A stretch of 55,804 nucleotides of DNA from Xanthobacteraceae bacterium (GTDB lineage: Bacteria > Pseudomonadota > Alphaproteobacteria > Rhizobiales > Xanthobacteraceae). The stretch's first letter is position 1, and every line of letters begins with the position of its first letter. Where the stretch lies: assembly GCA_019241285.1 (NCBI GenBank), contig JAFAXD010000468.1:1-55804 (forward strand), written 5' to 3'. Under the pieces are notes generated by a model that saw only the letters and a list, made by a program, of their open reading frames with translations, searched no databases and was not told the DNA's origin. Position numbers and translations under genes: made by a program. Shown here piece by piece: positions 36,788-46,479 of this stretch.

Positions 36788-37488
36788 TCCGGCACCTTGT
36801 ACAGCCGCTGATCGTAAAGTGCGCCGGCCATCGGCTGCAGTTCGTTGCGAAATGCAATGATGGCCGGGCTCGCAGCGTGGTTTTCGAAAATTTTACGGTT
36901 CGGCCAGATTTCCACGACCGAGAAGTGATTGGGCCGGTTGAGTTGTTGTAGCACTTCGAGTCGCCCATTGCCGGCCTCGTTGCGGCTGGCCTCCGCCATC
37001 TTGGTCAACAGGCTTACGGCGTCGGCGGCGCGAGGCGGGATCACGTCCACGTGCGTCACCACGTAGGTGATACGCCCGCTGGGCGGCGACTGTGGTGGCG
37101 CGACGGAGAGCCCGCGATGGATTCGCACATCATATGGGCTCTCCAGCATCGGCTTGATCTTGTCGTGCGCGGCGGTCGCCGCCGCATTCGTGCCGTGCGC
37201 ATCAAGCGCTTTCTGATCCTTCCAGATCTCAAGAACGACGAATTGGTTCTGCTGTTCGAGCCGCTCGGCGATCTCGCAGCGCACGTTGCCGGGATCCGTG
37301 CGGCAGGCCTCGCGTACTTGTTTGAGCGCCGCGCTGGCGGCCTTCTTCATCGACGGAACCACATCGATATAGCGCACCACATAGATGGGCGCGTCCGGGT
37401 CGGCTGTTTCGGCCGCCGGTGCTTGTGCTCCGGCTTGCGGCAAGCTTGCCATCATCGCCCCGCCTATCGCTAACAGAAGAAGTTTCAT
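36784..37488 (-). CDS. secreted putative quinol monooxygenase with two ABM-like repeats
   Basis: Signal peptide MKLLLLAIGGAMMASLPQAGAQA; two related units (YVVRYIDVVPSMKKAASAALKQVREACRTDPGNVRCEI... and YVVTHVDVIPPRAADAVSLLTKMAEASRNEAGNGRLEV...). Confidence 0.8.
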   Translation of the reverse strand: MKLLLLAIGGAMMASLPQAGAQAPAAETADPDAPIYVVRYIDVVPSMKKAASAALKQVREACRTDPGNVRCEIAERLEQQNQFVVLEIWKDQKALDAHGTNAAATAAHDKIKPMLESPYDVRIHRGLSVAPPQSPPSGRITYVVTHVDVIPPRAADAVSLLTKMAEASRNEAGNGRLEVLQQLNRPNHFSVVEIWPNRKIFENHAASPAIIAFRNELQPMAGALYDQRLYKVPD

Positions 37489-37502
37489 GGACTCCCCCGC
37501 CT

Positions 37503-38480
37503 TCAGACAACTTGCAGCACGACCTTGCCGCCGGCGCCGTGCTCCACTGCCTCGTGCGCCTTCACGATCTGCTCCAGCGGCAAGGTCAAGGCGATGTTGT
37601 GCACAAGGCGACCTTCGGTCAGCATTTTGGTGATCGCCGCAACCGCATTCTCGATTTCCGCCGCGCTCATCTCATACACGAGGATGAATCTGATCCTGAT
37701 GTTGTTGGTCAGGCAGAACGCTGCCGGAATGACATGCTCCGGCGCGCTGGTGCCGTAGACGACCACCGTGCCGTGCGGCTGCAGTATCTTTGGCCAGTAT
37801 TTGGCTCCGGCGCCGAGGTCGACCTCGAGAATGGCATCGACGCCGCGCCCGTCGGTGAGCTCGGCAATGCGCTGAGCCAGATCTTCGCTCTTATAGTTGA
37901 TGATGTGATCGGCGCCGGCCTGGCGGGCGAGCGCGGCCTTGGCTTCGGAACTGACACTGGTGATCACAAGCGCCTGCCGCGCCTTGGCGAACTGAATCGC
38001 GTAGTTGCCGACCGCACCGGCGCCCGCCGGAACGAAGATGGTAGCGCCTTCCCGGGGCAGTGCGAGGCTCGCGGCATACCACGCGGTCATCGCCGGAATG
38101 CCGATGCCGGCGCCGACTTCGAAACTTACACTGCGCGGCAGCGCCACAGCCTGCGCGGCCGGAAGAACCACATACTCCGCCGCGGTGCCAAACGGACGCC
38201 GCCATTGCGCGTTGAAGGTCCACACGCGCTCGCCGAGCCGCGACTGGGCGACGCCGTCGCCGATCTTGTCGATCTCTCCCGCGCCGTCGCTGTGCGGAAT
38301 GACGCGGGGAAACGCGATCTTGCGGGTCAGTCCGGCGCGGCCTTTGACGTCGGATGGATTGATGCCGGAGGTGTGCAGCTTGACGCGGACCTCGCCCGGG
38401 CCAGGCAAGGGCGCCTCGACGTCACCAACGCGCAACACGTCGCTCGCGGGGCCGTTCTGCTCATAGTACGCGGCACGCAT
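37503..38480 (-). CDS. NADPH:quinone reductase / zinc-binding alcohol dehydrogenase family
   Basis: MRAAYYEQNGPASDVLRVGDVEAPLPGPGEVRVKLHTSGINPSDVKGR; IFVPAGAGAVGNYAIQFAKARQALVI. Confidence 0.93.
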   Translation of the reverse strand: MRAAYYEQNGPASDVLRVGDVEAPLPGPGEVRVKLHTSGINPSDVKGRAGLTRKIAFPRVIPHSDGAGEIDKIGDGVAQSRLGERVWTFNAQWRRPFGTAAEYVVLPAAQAVALPRSVSFEVGAGIGIPAMTAWYAASLALPREGATIFVPAGAGAVGNYAIQFAKARQALVITSVSSEAKAALARQAGADHIINYKSEDLAQRIAELTDGRGVDAILEVDLGAGAKYWPKILQPHGTVVVYGTSAPEHVIPAAFCLTNNIRIRFILVYEMSAAEIENAVAAITKMLTEGRLVHNIALTLPLEQIVKAHEAVEHGAGGKVVLQVV

Positions 38481-38590
38481 GCTCGTTTCCTCGGCCTCGC
38501 ATTTTCATTGGGGACCAGGATAGCACGGTGTCGCGAAACGATGGATGTGGATTTGTCAGTTGCGGCGTGCGGGGTGCGTGGTTAGTTCCG

Positions 38591-38770
38591 CTAATTGGCG
38601 GTCAGACGATTCCATTCCTCTTTGGCGCGCGTCGCTGCCGTCCGCGTCACTTCGCCAGCAACTTCCCAGTTCACCAGCTTCTTGGAGGGGTCGTCGATAC
38701 CGCGATCATGCCAGTAGGCGTAGCCCACGGTTGCCACAATACCGAGGAGAAATGCGGTCAGGCCACGCAT
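38591..38770 (-). CDS. small membrane-anchored protein (59 aa), missed by the ORF track
   Basis: Reverse translation: MRGLTAFLLGIVATVGYAYWHDRGIDDPSKKLVNWEVAGEVTRTAATRAKEEWNRLTAN*. Confidence 0.75.
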   Translation of the reverse strand: MRGLTAFLLGIVATVGYAYWHDRGIDDPSKKLVNWEVAGEVTRTAATRAKEEWNRLTAN

Positions 38771-38826
38771 CGCCAGCTCCTTGCACGGCTTCCCCTTAAG
38801 CGTGCAGTGCTTAAGAAGCGGTTATC

Positions 38827-38849
38827 GCGCCGGCCGGTAAGGCCGGCGC
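38827..38849. other. perfect 9-bp GC-rich stem / 5-nt loop hairpin (no T-run)
   Basis: gcgccggcc-ggtaa-ggccggcgc between two minus-strand genes. Confidence 0.6.
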
Positions 38850-38876
38850 CGCTGGTGCAAGTATCCTCAACTCCGG

Positions 38877-39071
38877 TCAGGCGCGACGCCCGTGCCAATG
38901 ATGATACCAGCCGTAGTGCCGATGCCAGGCATAGTGCCGGTGCCAGCCATAGTGCCAAGAATAGTGCGAGTGATGCCAACCGCGAGACCAGGCCGAAGCT
39001 TGCGTTGCCGGTAAGCTGACGACGCCGATTGTCGCTGCCGCAGTGAGTGCGAGGATGGTCTTGTGCAACAT
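38877..39071 (-). CDS. small secreted His/Trp/Tyr-rich protein
   Basis: MLHKTILALTAAATIGVVSLPATQASAWSRGWHHSHYSWHYGWHRHYAWHRHYGWYHHWHGRRA; start internal to ORF 38877-39209. Confidence 0.75.
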   Translation of the reverse strand: MLHKTILALTAAATIGVVSLPATQASAWSRGWHHSHYSWHYGWHRHYAWHRHYGWYHHWHGRRA

Positions 39072-39315
39072 GGTCGATCTCCCTTGCCGGGCCGATGCGC
39101 CCGGCGCTGTTTGTGTGCTGCCAATGCAGTTGGGGGATCTTCGTGTAGACGGCCTGAATGAATACTGAGCCGCTGGTTTGCAAGCGTTTATCAAGCTGAA
39201 CCGGGTCATGCCGGTTTGTTCATATACCGTTCACGGCCTTGCCCCGATTTGGACCCGCCGATATAAGCCCGCGCAGTTCTTTGCACTTGCAACCTCAACC
39301 AAGGACGCCTTCCCA

Positions 39316-39738
39316 ATGCCGATGGAGCGCACGTTTTCGATCATCAAGCCCGATGCCACGGCGCGCAATCTCACGGGCGCCATCAATGCGATGATCGAAC
39401 AGGCGGGCCTGCGGATCGTTGCGCAGAAGCGCGTGCGCATTACCAAGGATCAGGCGGAAGCGTTCTACGCGGTCCACAAGGAGCGCCCATTCTTCCGTGA
39501 GCTCGTCGATTTCATGGTCTCGGGCCCGGTGGTTGTTCAGGTGCTGCAAGGCGACAACGCCATCTTGCGCTACCGCGACATCATGGGCGCCACCGATCCC
39601 GCCAAGGCGGCGGCCGGTACGATTCGGAAATCTCACGCGAAGTCCATCGGCGAAAACTCGGTGCACGGGTCGGACGCGCCGGAAACGGCGGTCAAGGAAA
39701 TTGCCCAATTCTTTTCCGAGAACGAAATCGTCGGTTGA
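39316..39738 (+). CDS. ndk: nucleoside diphosphate kinase
   Basis: [60 protein letters not shown]...[20 protein letters not shown]. Confidence 0.98.
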   Translation: MPMERTFSIIKPDATARNLTGAINAMIEQAGLRIVAQKRVRITKDQAEAFYAVHKERPFFRELVDFMVSGPVVVQVLQGDNAILRYRDIMGATDPAKAAAGTIRKSHAKSIGENSVHGSDAPETAVKEIAQFFSENEIVG

Positions 39739-39891
39739 GCATCGGCGGGGCCACATTTTTAGGCTAACCGCGCGCTGGCCATGACCCCCGTCGGGCCTGT
39801 AGATTGCTCGCGCTGACAATGACATGCTTACAATGACGAGTACAATGACACGGGCGGTCTGAACGCCCATGCGATCTGAGAGGAAGAGGCT

Positions 39892-40698
39892 TTGGGATCG
39901 ATCGGGCACATGACGGATACGAGCACGTGGCTTGCCATGGTCACGAGCGGCTGGAGCGATATCGGCCAACCGACGTTCTGGGTCGCGCTCCTGAAGATCA
40001 TGTGGATCAACGTCCTGCTGTCCGGCGACAACGCGGTCGTCATTGCGATGGCGTGCCTTGGCCTACCCCCGCGGCAGCGCCTGTGGGGCATGGTGCTCGG
40101 CGCGGGTGTCGCCGTCGTACTGCGCATCATCTTCACCGTCGTCATCGCCCAGCTGATGCTGCTGCCCTACCTCAAGATCGTCGGCGGGCTGGCGCTGTTC
40201 TATATCGCGGCGAAGCTGCTGGTGCCGGAAGACCCGGACGAGGACGAGGTCCAGGCGGTCCAGCATCTCTGGCGCGCCGTTCGCATCGTCGCCGTGGCCG
40301 ACATCATCATGAGTCTCGACAACGTGATCGCGATCGCGGCGGCGGCGGAGGGTAATTTCGCCCTGATCCTGATCGGGCTTGCCATCAGCGTTCCGCTGAT
40401 CGTGGCCGGCGCAGCGTTGATCATGTCCTTGCTGGAGCGCTTCCCGATCCTGGTCTGGGCCGGGGCCGCGCTGCTGGGTTGGATCGTTGGCGAGACGATC
40501 GCAACCGACCCCGTCATCTCGGGCTATCTGCTGCCGCGGCTGGGGCCGGAAGGTTATCATTACGTCACGCTGTTTGCTGCGCTGGCCGGCGCGATCCTGG
40601 TGCTGATCGTCGGCGGGCTGTGGCGGCGTTCCAAGCAGGGCGCGGCAGACGACAACAAGGAGCACGCGGCGCAAGGAAAGGTGTCCGCGGCAGAGTAG
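39892..40698 (+). CDS. TerC family protein (YjbE-type integral membrane protein)
   Basis: KIMWINVLLSGDNAVVIAMACLGLPPRQRLWGMVLGAGVAV; VADIIMSLDNVIAIAAAAEGN. Confidence 0.92.
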   Translation: MGSIGHMTDTSTWLAMVTSGWSDIGQPTFWVALLKIMWINVLLSGDNAVVIAMACLGLPPRQRLWGMVLGAGVAVVLRIIFTVVIAQLMLLPYLKIVGGLALFYIAAKLLVPEDPDEDEVQAVQHLWRAVRIVAVADIIMSLDNVIAIAAAAEGNFALILIGLAISVPLIVAGAALIMSLLERFPILVWAGAALLGWIVGETIATDPVISGYLLPRLGPEGYHYVTLFAALAGAILVLIVGGLWRRSKQGAADDNKEHAAQGKVSAAE

Positions 40699-40705
40699 AG
40701 GCGCG

Positions 40706-42805
40706 ATGAACGAGATCGTTCGCGGTACGCATGCTCCGATCCGCATCGGCGCCTCGGCCTGCCCGCACGACTGTCCATCCACCTGCGCGCTCGATGTCGA
40801 GATCCTCGATGAGCGCACGATCGGCCGTATTCATGGAGCTGAGGACAACAGCTACACGGCCGGTGTGATCTGCGCCAAGGTCGCGCGCTATGCCGAGCGC
40901 GCGCATCACCCAGAACGGCTGCTGGCGCCTATGCGGCGCAAGGGTGAGAAGAGATCAGGTGAATTCGAACCGATCTCCTGGGACGATGCTCTCGATCTCG
41001 TGGCCGAGGCGTTTGTGTGCGCCGAGCAGCGCCACGGTTCGGAAGCTGTGTGGCCTTACTATTACGCCGGCACCATGGGCCTGGTGATGCGCGATGGCAT
41101 CAATCGGCTGCGTCACGTCAAGAAGTACTCGGGCTTCCATTCGACGATCTGCGTCAACCCGGCCTGGACCGGGTTCGTCGCTGGTACCGGCCGGCTCGCC
41201 GGTCCCGATCCGCGCGAGATGGCGAAGTCAGACCTCGTTGTGATCTGGGGAACCAATGCGGTCAACACCCAGGTCAACGTGATGACCCACGCGGTGCGCG
41301 CGCGCAAAGAGCGTGGTGCCAAGATCGCGGCGGTCGATGTCTACATGAATGGTACGATGCGCCAGGCAGATCTCCCGGTGCTGATCCGGCCCGGAACCGA
41401 CGGCGCGCTGGCCTGTGCACTGATGCATTGCCTGTTTCGCGATGGCAAGGCGGACTGGGAGTTTCTGGAACGCTACACCGATGCGCCACATGAGCTGGCG
41501 GCGCATTTGCGCACGCGCGATCCGGCCTGGGCGGCACGGATCACGGGCTGTGACGTTGAAACAATCGAGGCGTTCGCGCGCCTGATCGGTGAGCGCAAGC
41601 GCGCCTTTTTCCGCCTCGGCTACGGTTTCTCGCGTTCACGCAACGGTGCTGCCAACATGCACGCTGCGAGCTGCATTGCCGCGGTCGTTGGTGCCTGGCG
41701 CTACGAGGGCGGTGGCGCGTTTCACAACAATGGCGCGATCTTTCACTGGAAGCGCACCATGATCGAGGGCCTCGATGTGATCGATCCATCGATTCGGGTG
41801 TTGGATCAGTCGCGCTTCGGTCCAATTCTTTCCGGCGAGCCTGCCGCGCTCGCAGGTGGGCCGCCTGTTACGGCAATGCTGATCCAGAACACCAATCCGG
41901 TTTCCGTCTGTCCTGAGCAGGAATTGGTGAAACGCGGCTTTGCCCGTGAAGATCTGTTCGCCTGCGTACATGAGCAGTTTATGACGGAGACGGCGCGGAT
42001 GGCAGACGTGGTGCTGCCGGCGACCATGTTCCTCGAGCATGACGACATTTATCAGGGCGGCGGGCATCAACATATTCTGCTCGGGCCGAAGCTGATCGAG
42101 CCGCCCGGTGAGTGCCGCTCCAATCATGAGGTGATTTGCGCGCTGGCGAGGCGTCTTGGTGCGCAGCATCCCGGCTTCGACATGTCGGCGCGCGAACTGA
42201 TTGACTGGACGTTGCAGCAATCGGGCTGGGGTACGCTCGGCGAGCTTGAACAGAATCGTTGGATTGATTGCCAGCCGGATTTTGCCACCGCTCATTATGT
42301 CGATGGCTTTGCCTGGCCGGACAAGAAGTTCCGCTTCAAGCCGGAGTGGCCGAAGGTGCCGTTCCGCAGCCCATGGCATGCCGGCCCGGTCGCCGACATG
42401 CCGACGTTGCCGGATCATTGGGGTGTGATCGAAGAAGCCGATGCAAACCACCCGTTTCGGCTGGCGACGTCGCCATCGCGCAATTTTCTCAACTCCAGCT
42501 TCAACGAGACCCCGACCTCGCGCACCCTGCAGGGACGCCCGGAGGTTCTGATCCATCCGGATGACGCGCGTGCTATCGGCATCGAGGATGGCGACGAGGT
42601 CACGCTCGGCAATCGGCGGGGCGAGGTGCGATTGCACGCGCGCGTCTTTCCCGGTGTCCGTCGTGGCGTGCTGATCTCCGAAGGCGTGTGGCCGAACGAT
42701 GCCTTTGTGGACGGGCGCGGCATCAACACGATAACCGGGGCCGATTCCATTGCGCCATATGGCGGCGCAGCGTTCCACGACAACAGGGTGTGGCTCAGAA
42801 CGTAA
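40706..42805 (+). CDS. molybdopterin-dependent oxidoreductase with N-terminal [4Fe-4S] motif
   Basis: SACPHDCPSTCALDVEILDERTIGRIHGAEDNSYTAGVICAKVARY; DLVVIWGTNAVNTQVNVMTHAVRARKERGAKIAAVD; C-terminal GDEVTLGNRRGEVRLHARV. Confidence 0.95.
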   Translation: MNEIVRGTHAPIRIGASACPHDCPSTCALDVEILDERTIGRIHGAEDNSYTAGVICAKVARYAERAHHPERLLAPMRRKGEKRSGEFEPISWDDALDLVAEAFVCAEQRHGSEAVWPYYYAGTMGLVMRDGINRLRHVKKYSGFHSTICVNPAWTGFVAGTGRLAGPDPREMAKSDLVVIWGTNAVNTQVNVMTHAVRARKERGAKIAAVDVYMNGTMRQADLPVLIRPGTDGALACALMHCLFRDGKADWEFLERYTDAPHELAAHLRTRDPAWAARITGCDVETIEAFARLIGERKRAFFRLGYGFSRSRNGAANMHAASCIAAVVGAWRYEGGGAFHNNGAIFHWKRTMIEGLDVIDPSIRVLDQSRFGPILSGEPAALAGGPPVTAMLIQNTNPVSVCPEQELVKRGFAREDLFACVHEQFMTETARMADVVLPATMFLEHDDIYQGGGHQHILLGPKLIEPPGECRSNHEVICALARRLGAQHPGFDMSARELIDWTLQQSGWGTLGELEQNRWIDCQPDFATAHYVDGFAWPDKKFRFKPEWPKVPFRSPWHAGPVADMPTLPDHWGVIEEADANHPFRLATSPSRNFLNSSFNETPTSRTLQGRPEVLIHPDDARAIGIEDGDEVTLGNRRGEVRLHARVFPGVRRGVLISEGVWPNDAFVDGRGINTITGADSIAPYGGAAFHDNRVWLRT

Positions 42806-43032
42806 GAATAGAATCTCTTCGGTGCGGTGCGCACCCCACCAGCAAAAAGCCTTGCTTCAGCCGCATTCGAATGGCTTCATCGAGACACAATCGGATTTTG
42901 ACCGGCTCCGGCCGCTGAGCGTTGTGCACGCAATCGTATCGGATCTTCACAAAACCCGGTTTGTAGCGCGGCTCGCAGCGATGCGTGCCGCCTTTTCGCA
43001 GCAACGTCGTAGACTGACTTAGGAGACAGACG

Positions 43033-43236
43033 ATGCAAAAGGGCACCGTCAAATGGTTCAACCCGACCAAGGGCTACGGGTTTATTCAGCCGGCGAACGG
43101 CGACAAGGATGTGTTCGTCCACATCTCGGCGGTTCAGCGGGCGGGGCTCAGCGCCCTGAACGAGGGACAAGTGGTCGAGTACGAACTCGTCAGCAATCGC
43201 GGCAAGACGTCCGCGGAGAACCTCAGGGTCGCGTAA
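43033..43236 (+). CDS. cold-shock protein (CspA family)
   Basis: MQKGTVKWFNPTKGYGFIQPANGDKDVFVHISAVQRAGLSALNEGQVVEYELV; RBS aggagacag. Confidence 0.97.
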   Translation: MQKGTVKWFNPTKGYGFIQPANGDKDVFVHISAVQRAGLSALNEGQVVEYELVSNRGKTSAENLRVA

Positions 43237-43263
43237 GCGGTCCGCAACGGGTGTTTCCCGTAG

Positions 43264-43289
43264 CCCCCGGTTCCTGCCGGGGGTTTTTT
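43264..43289 (+). terminator. Rho-independent terminator downstream of the csp gene
   Basis: CCCCCGG-ttcctg-CCGGGGG-TTTTTT, 7-bp perfect stem plus T6. Confidence 0.9.
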
Positions 43290-43295
43290 GTTGGA

Positions 43296-43898
43296 TCAAT
43301 CCGGCTCTTCCTCAACTCGGTTTCGTCCTTCTGCGACTGCCCGTAGCGCCGCGGCATAGATCTTGTGTTCGACGACGATGACGCGCGCGGCCAGCCTCTC
43401 AGGCGTGTCATCGGCGAGAACCGGCACGGCCGCTTGGGCGATGATCGGGCCGGAATCCATTTCTGGCACCACGAAATGAACCGTTGCACCGTGGGTCTTC
43501 GCACCGGCCGCAATGGCGCGGGCGTGAGTGTCGAGGCCCTTGAAGGCTGGCAGCAGCGCCGGGTGAATGTTGATCATGCGGCCTTGCCACTTTGCGACAA
43601 ATTCAGCCGTGAGCAGGCGCATGAATCCCGCCAGGCAGACGAGCTCGATGCCGTGCGCATCGAGGATGCTCTGCAGCGCGGTTTCAAACCCTGCACGGTC
43701 CTTTCCGAATGGCCGGTGATCGATTGCCGCAGTGGTAATCCCGGCTTCGCGTGCCCGCGCCAAGCCGGGCGCGTCGGGATTGTTGGAAACGACAAGGGCG
43801 ATCTCCGCCGGATAGTCCGGAGCTTTGGCTGCATCGATCAGCGCGGACATGTTGGATCCGCGCCCGGAGATCAGGATGGCGGTGCGCTTGCGCATCAA
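43296..43898 (-). CDS. purN: phosphoribosylglycinamide formyltransferase
   Basis: [105 protein letters not shown]. Confidence 0.97.
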   Translation of the reverse strand: MMRKRTAILISGRGSNMSALIDAAKAPDYPAEIALVVSNNPDAPGLARAREAGITTAAIDHRPFGKDRAGFETALQSILDAHGIELVCLAGFMRLLTAEFVAKWQGRMINIHPALLPAFKGLDTHARAIAAGAKTHGATVHFVVPEMDSGPIIAQAAVPVLADDTPERLAARVIVVEHKIYAAALRAVAEGRNRVEEEPD

Positions 43899-44953
43899 CT
43901 CAGATCAAGTTGGCCGTCGAAGGCAACTTCCCGCTCGCCGGCTTGGAGATCGCCCAGGGTGACGACGTGTTCCCCGGCGTTCTGCAGGATCGTCGCGACG
44001 GCACGGGCCTGGTCGGCGGCGACAACGACGATCATGCCGATCCCGCAGTTGAAGGTGCGCAGCATCTCGGCTTGGGCGATGTGCCCGGCCTGCGCCAGCC
44101 AGCGGAAAATGGGCAACACCGGCACGGCCGCGAGATCGATGCGCGCACAAATGCCTTCCGGCAGCACGCGTGGAATGTTGTCCGGGAAGCCGCCGCCGGT
44201 GATGTGGGCGAGGGCCTTTACGCCTGTCGAGCCACGCAAAGCCGCGAGACATGCCGCGACATAGATGCGGGTCGGGGTCAGCAAAGCCTCGTCCAGGCTG
44301 CGCCCGCTGTCGAACGGGGCCGGCGCGTCGAGCTTCGCCCCGGAGAGCCCGACCACTTTGCGTACCAGCGAGTAGCCGTTGGAGTGAACCCCCGAGGAGG
44401 CAAGCCCCAGAACGACGTCACCCGGTGCGATATCCTTCCGTGGCAGAAGGCGATCGCGTTCCGCCGCTCCGACGGCAAATCCCGCGAGGTCATAGTCGCC
44501 ATCCTGGTAGATCCCCGGCATCTCCGCGGTCTCTCCGCCGATCAAGGCGCATCCGGCTTGCCGGCAACCCTCCGCGATGCCGGCGACGACGGCGGCCCCC
44601 ACGTCGGGATCGAGCTTGCTACAGGCAAAATAGTCGAGAAAGAACAGCGGTTCGGCACCCTGTACCACGAGGTCGTTCACCGACATGGCCACGAGATCGA
44701 TGCCGATGGTGTCGTGGCGGCCCGCCGCAGTCGCGATCTTGACCTTGGTCCCGACCCCGTCGGTGGACGCCACCAGGACGGGGTCGCGAAAGCCCGCCCG
44801 CTTCAGGTCGAACAGGCCACCGAATCCGCCGATGTCCGCGTCAGCGCCGGGCCGCGCGGTTTGCTTTACCAGCGGCTTGATAAGTTGGACCATCCGGTTG
44901 CCGGCATCGATATCCACACCAGACTTGGCATAGGTCAGCCGGTCATCCGCCAT
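43895..44953 (-). CDS. purM: phosphoribosylformylglycinamidine cyclo-ligase
   Basis: [93 protein letters not shown]. Confidence 0.97.
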   Translation of the reverse strand: MADDRLTYAKSGVDIDAGNRMVQLIKPLVKQTARPGADADIGGFGGLFDLKRAGFRDPVLVASTDGVGTKVKIATAAGRHDTIGIDLVAMSVNDLVVQGAEPLFFLDYFACSKLDPDVGAAVVAGIAEGCRQAGCALIGGETAEMPGIYQDGDYDLAGFAVGAAERDRLLPRKDIAPGDVVLGLASSGVHSNGYSLVRKVVGLSGAKLDAPAPFDSGRSLDEALLTPTRIYVAACLAALRGSTGVKALAHITGGGFPDNIPRVLPEGICARIDLAAVPVLPIFRWLAQAGHIAQAEMLRTFNCGIGMIVVVAADQARAVATILQNAGEHVVTLGDLQAGEREVAFDGQLDLS

Positions 44954-45059
44954 GATTCATCCGCGTATTGGGGTGCGCACGCATGCGCCAAGACCCGCAA
45001 CTGATGGCAAAGACACGGCCCATTCGCAATCCGGCTTGGCATTGGCTCCCCGCGCGATA

Positions 45060-45647
45060 ATGTGGCGGCCCGCAGAGGCCGACCCGCCGGGGCTTTCCTT
45101 GAGTCTTCCGAACCTTATCACGCTCGCGCGTATCCTGTTGGTTCCCGTCATGGTGTGGGCGATTGCGTCCGACCAGATGACGGCCGCGTTTACGCTGTTC
45201 CTCATTGCCGGAATCAGCGACGGCGTCGATGGCTTTCTCGCCAAGCGCTTCGGCATGGCGACCGCCGTGGGTGCCTATCTCGACCCGCTCGCCGACAAGG
45301 TGCTGATCGTTTCGATCTACGTCTCGCTCGGCATCATCGAGGCGATTCCCCGCTGGCTGGTCATTCTGGTCGTCTCACGCGACATCCTCATCGTCGGGGG
45401 CATTATGCTGTCCTGGGTGCTCGGCGATCCGATCACCATCAAGCCTGCGACGGTGTCGCGGCTCAACACCGTCGCACAAATCCTGCTCGGCGGGGTCGTC
45501 ATCGCGGCGCGTGCGTTCCAGTGGCAGATCGCCGGGGGGATCAACGCACTGATGGGCTTGGTCGCCGTGTTGACGCTGCTTTCGATTGCGGTCTACCTGC
45601 AGGAATGGGTTCGTCACGTCGGCGGTGCAGGCCAAGGCTCCGGATGA
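45060..45647 (+). CDS. CDP-alcohol phosphatidyltransferase family protein (PgsA-like)
   Basis: LSLPNLITLARILLVPVMVWAIASDQMTAAFTLFLIAGISDGVDGFLAKRFGMATAVGAYLDPLADKVL; longer start at 44952 possible. Confidence 0.92.
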   Translation: MWRPAEADPPGLSLSLPNLITLARILLVPVMVWAIASDQMTAAFTLFLIAGISDGVDGFLAKRFGMATAVGAYLDPLADKVLIVSIYVSLGIIEAIPRWLVILVVSRDILIVGGIMLSWVLGDPITIKPATVSRLNTVAQILLGGVVIAARAFQWQIAGGINALMGLVAVLTLLSIAVYLQEWVRHVGGAGQGSG

Positions 45648-45687
45648 CTGGCGGCGCGCGCGTCCGTCGCCCGGGACAAGCGCTGCC

Positions 45688-46362
45688 GTGACTACGCCGG
45701 AACAGCTCGTTCTCGCGCTTGGGCATGCGGTGAGTTTTGCCCGCGAGGATTTTCTGGAAGGCCCGTCGAACGCTGCCGCGCTTGCCCTGATCGAGCGTTG
45801 GCCGGATTGGCCTGGCCGCAGCGTCGTTCTGGTTGGGCCGGAAGGCAGCGGCAAAAGCCACCTCGCGGAGGTCTGGGTGCGCAAAGCCGGCGGACGGCGG
45901 CTTACGGCCGCATCGCTCGAACAGGCTGCAGTGCCCGCACTCATCGCGACTGGCGCTGTCGCGGTCGAAGACATCGCCGAAGGTGTCGATGAAATCGCGC
46001 TTTTCCATCTGCTCAATCTGGCCAGAGAGCAAACCGCCTATTTGCTCCTGAGCGCGCGCGACGTTCCGGTGCGCTGGCCGATCCGGTTGCCGGACCTTGC
46101 TTCGCGGGTCCGCGCACTGCCGATCATCGAGCTCACTGCGCCAGATGACGCCCTGTTGCGCGCCGTGATGATCAAATTGTTTTCAGATCGACAGCTCGCC
46201 GTGGATGAGAGCCTGATCGCGTATCTGATCACCCGGATCGAGCGATCATTCGCCGCGGCGCGAGCGGTCGTTGCGTTGCTTGACCGCGAAGCATTGCGCC
46301 AGCAACGTCCGGTGACGCGGGCACTCGCCGCCGAACTTATGCCTGTCATAAATGGCGGCTAA
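45688..46362 (+). CDS. DnaA-related HdaA-like protein (P-loop)
   Basis: Likely GTG start VTTPEQLVLALGHAVSFAREDFLEGPSNAAALALIERWPDWPGRSVVLVGPEGSGKSHLAEVW; ARDVPVRWPIRLPDLASRVRALPIIELTAPDDALLRAVMIKLFSDRQL. Confidence 0.88.
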   Translation: MTTPEQLVLALGHAVSFAREDFLEGPSNAAALALIERWPDWPGRSVVLVGPEGSGKSHLAEVWVRKAGGRRLTAASLEQAAVPALIATGAVAVEDIAEGVDEIALFHLLNLAREQTAYLLLSARDVPVRWPIRLPDLASRVRALPIIELTAPDDALLRAVMIKLFSDRQLAVDESLIAYLITRIERSFAAARAVVALLDREALRQQRPVTRALAAELMPVINGG

Positions 46363-46479
46363 CCGAACCGTGACCCCCAACTGGTATTTGGGTTGAAGAT
46401 TCTGGTATCTGATGGCTGATGCGGAACCATCGCCGCCTGCTATTGTGATTTCGAATCCCGAGCGAGCCCTTAAAACGCC

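Noticed and set aside
37419-38585. 388-aa plus-strand ORF
   Set aside because: Antisense of the quinone reductase gene; no domain-like sequence.
38827-38849. Rho-independent terminator
   Set aside because: Strong GC hairpin but no T-run on either strand; kept only as a hairpin.
41636-42778. 380-aa minus-strand ORF
   Set aside because: Antisense of the molybdopterin oxidoreductase gene.
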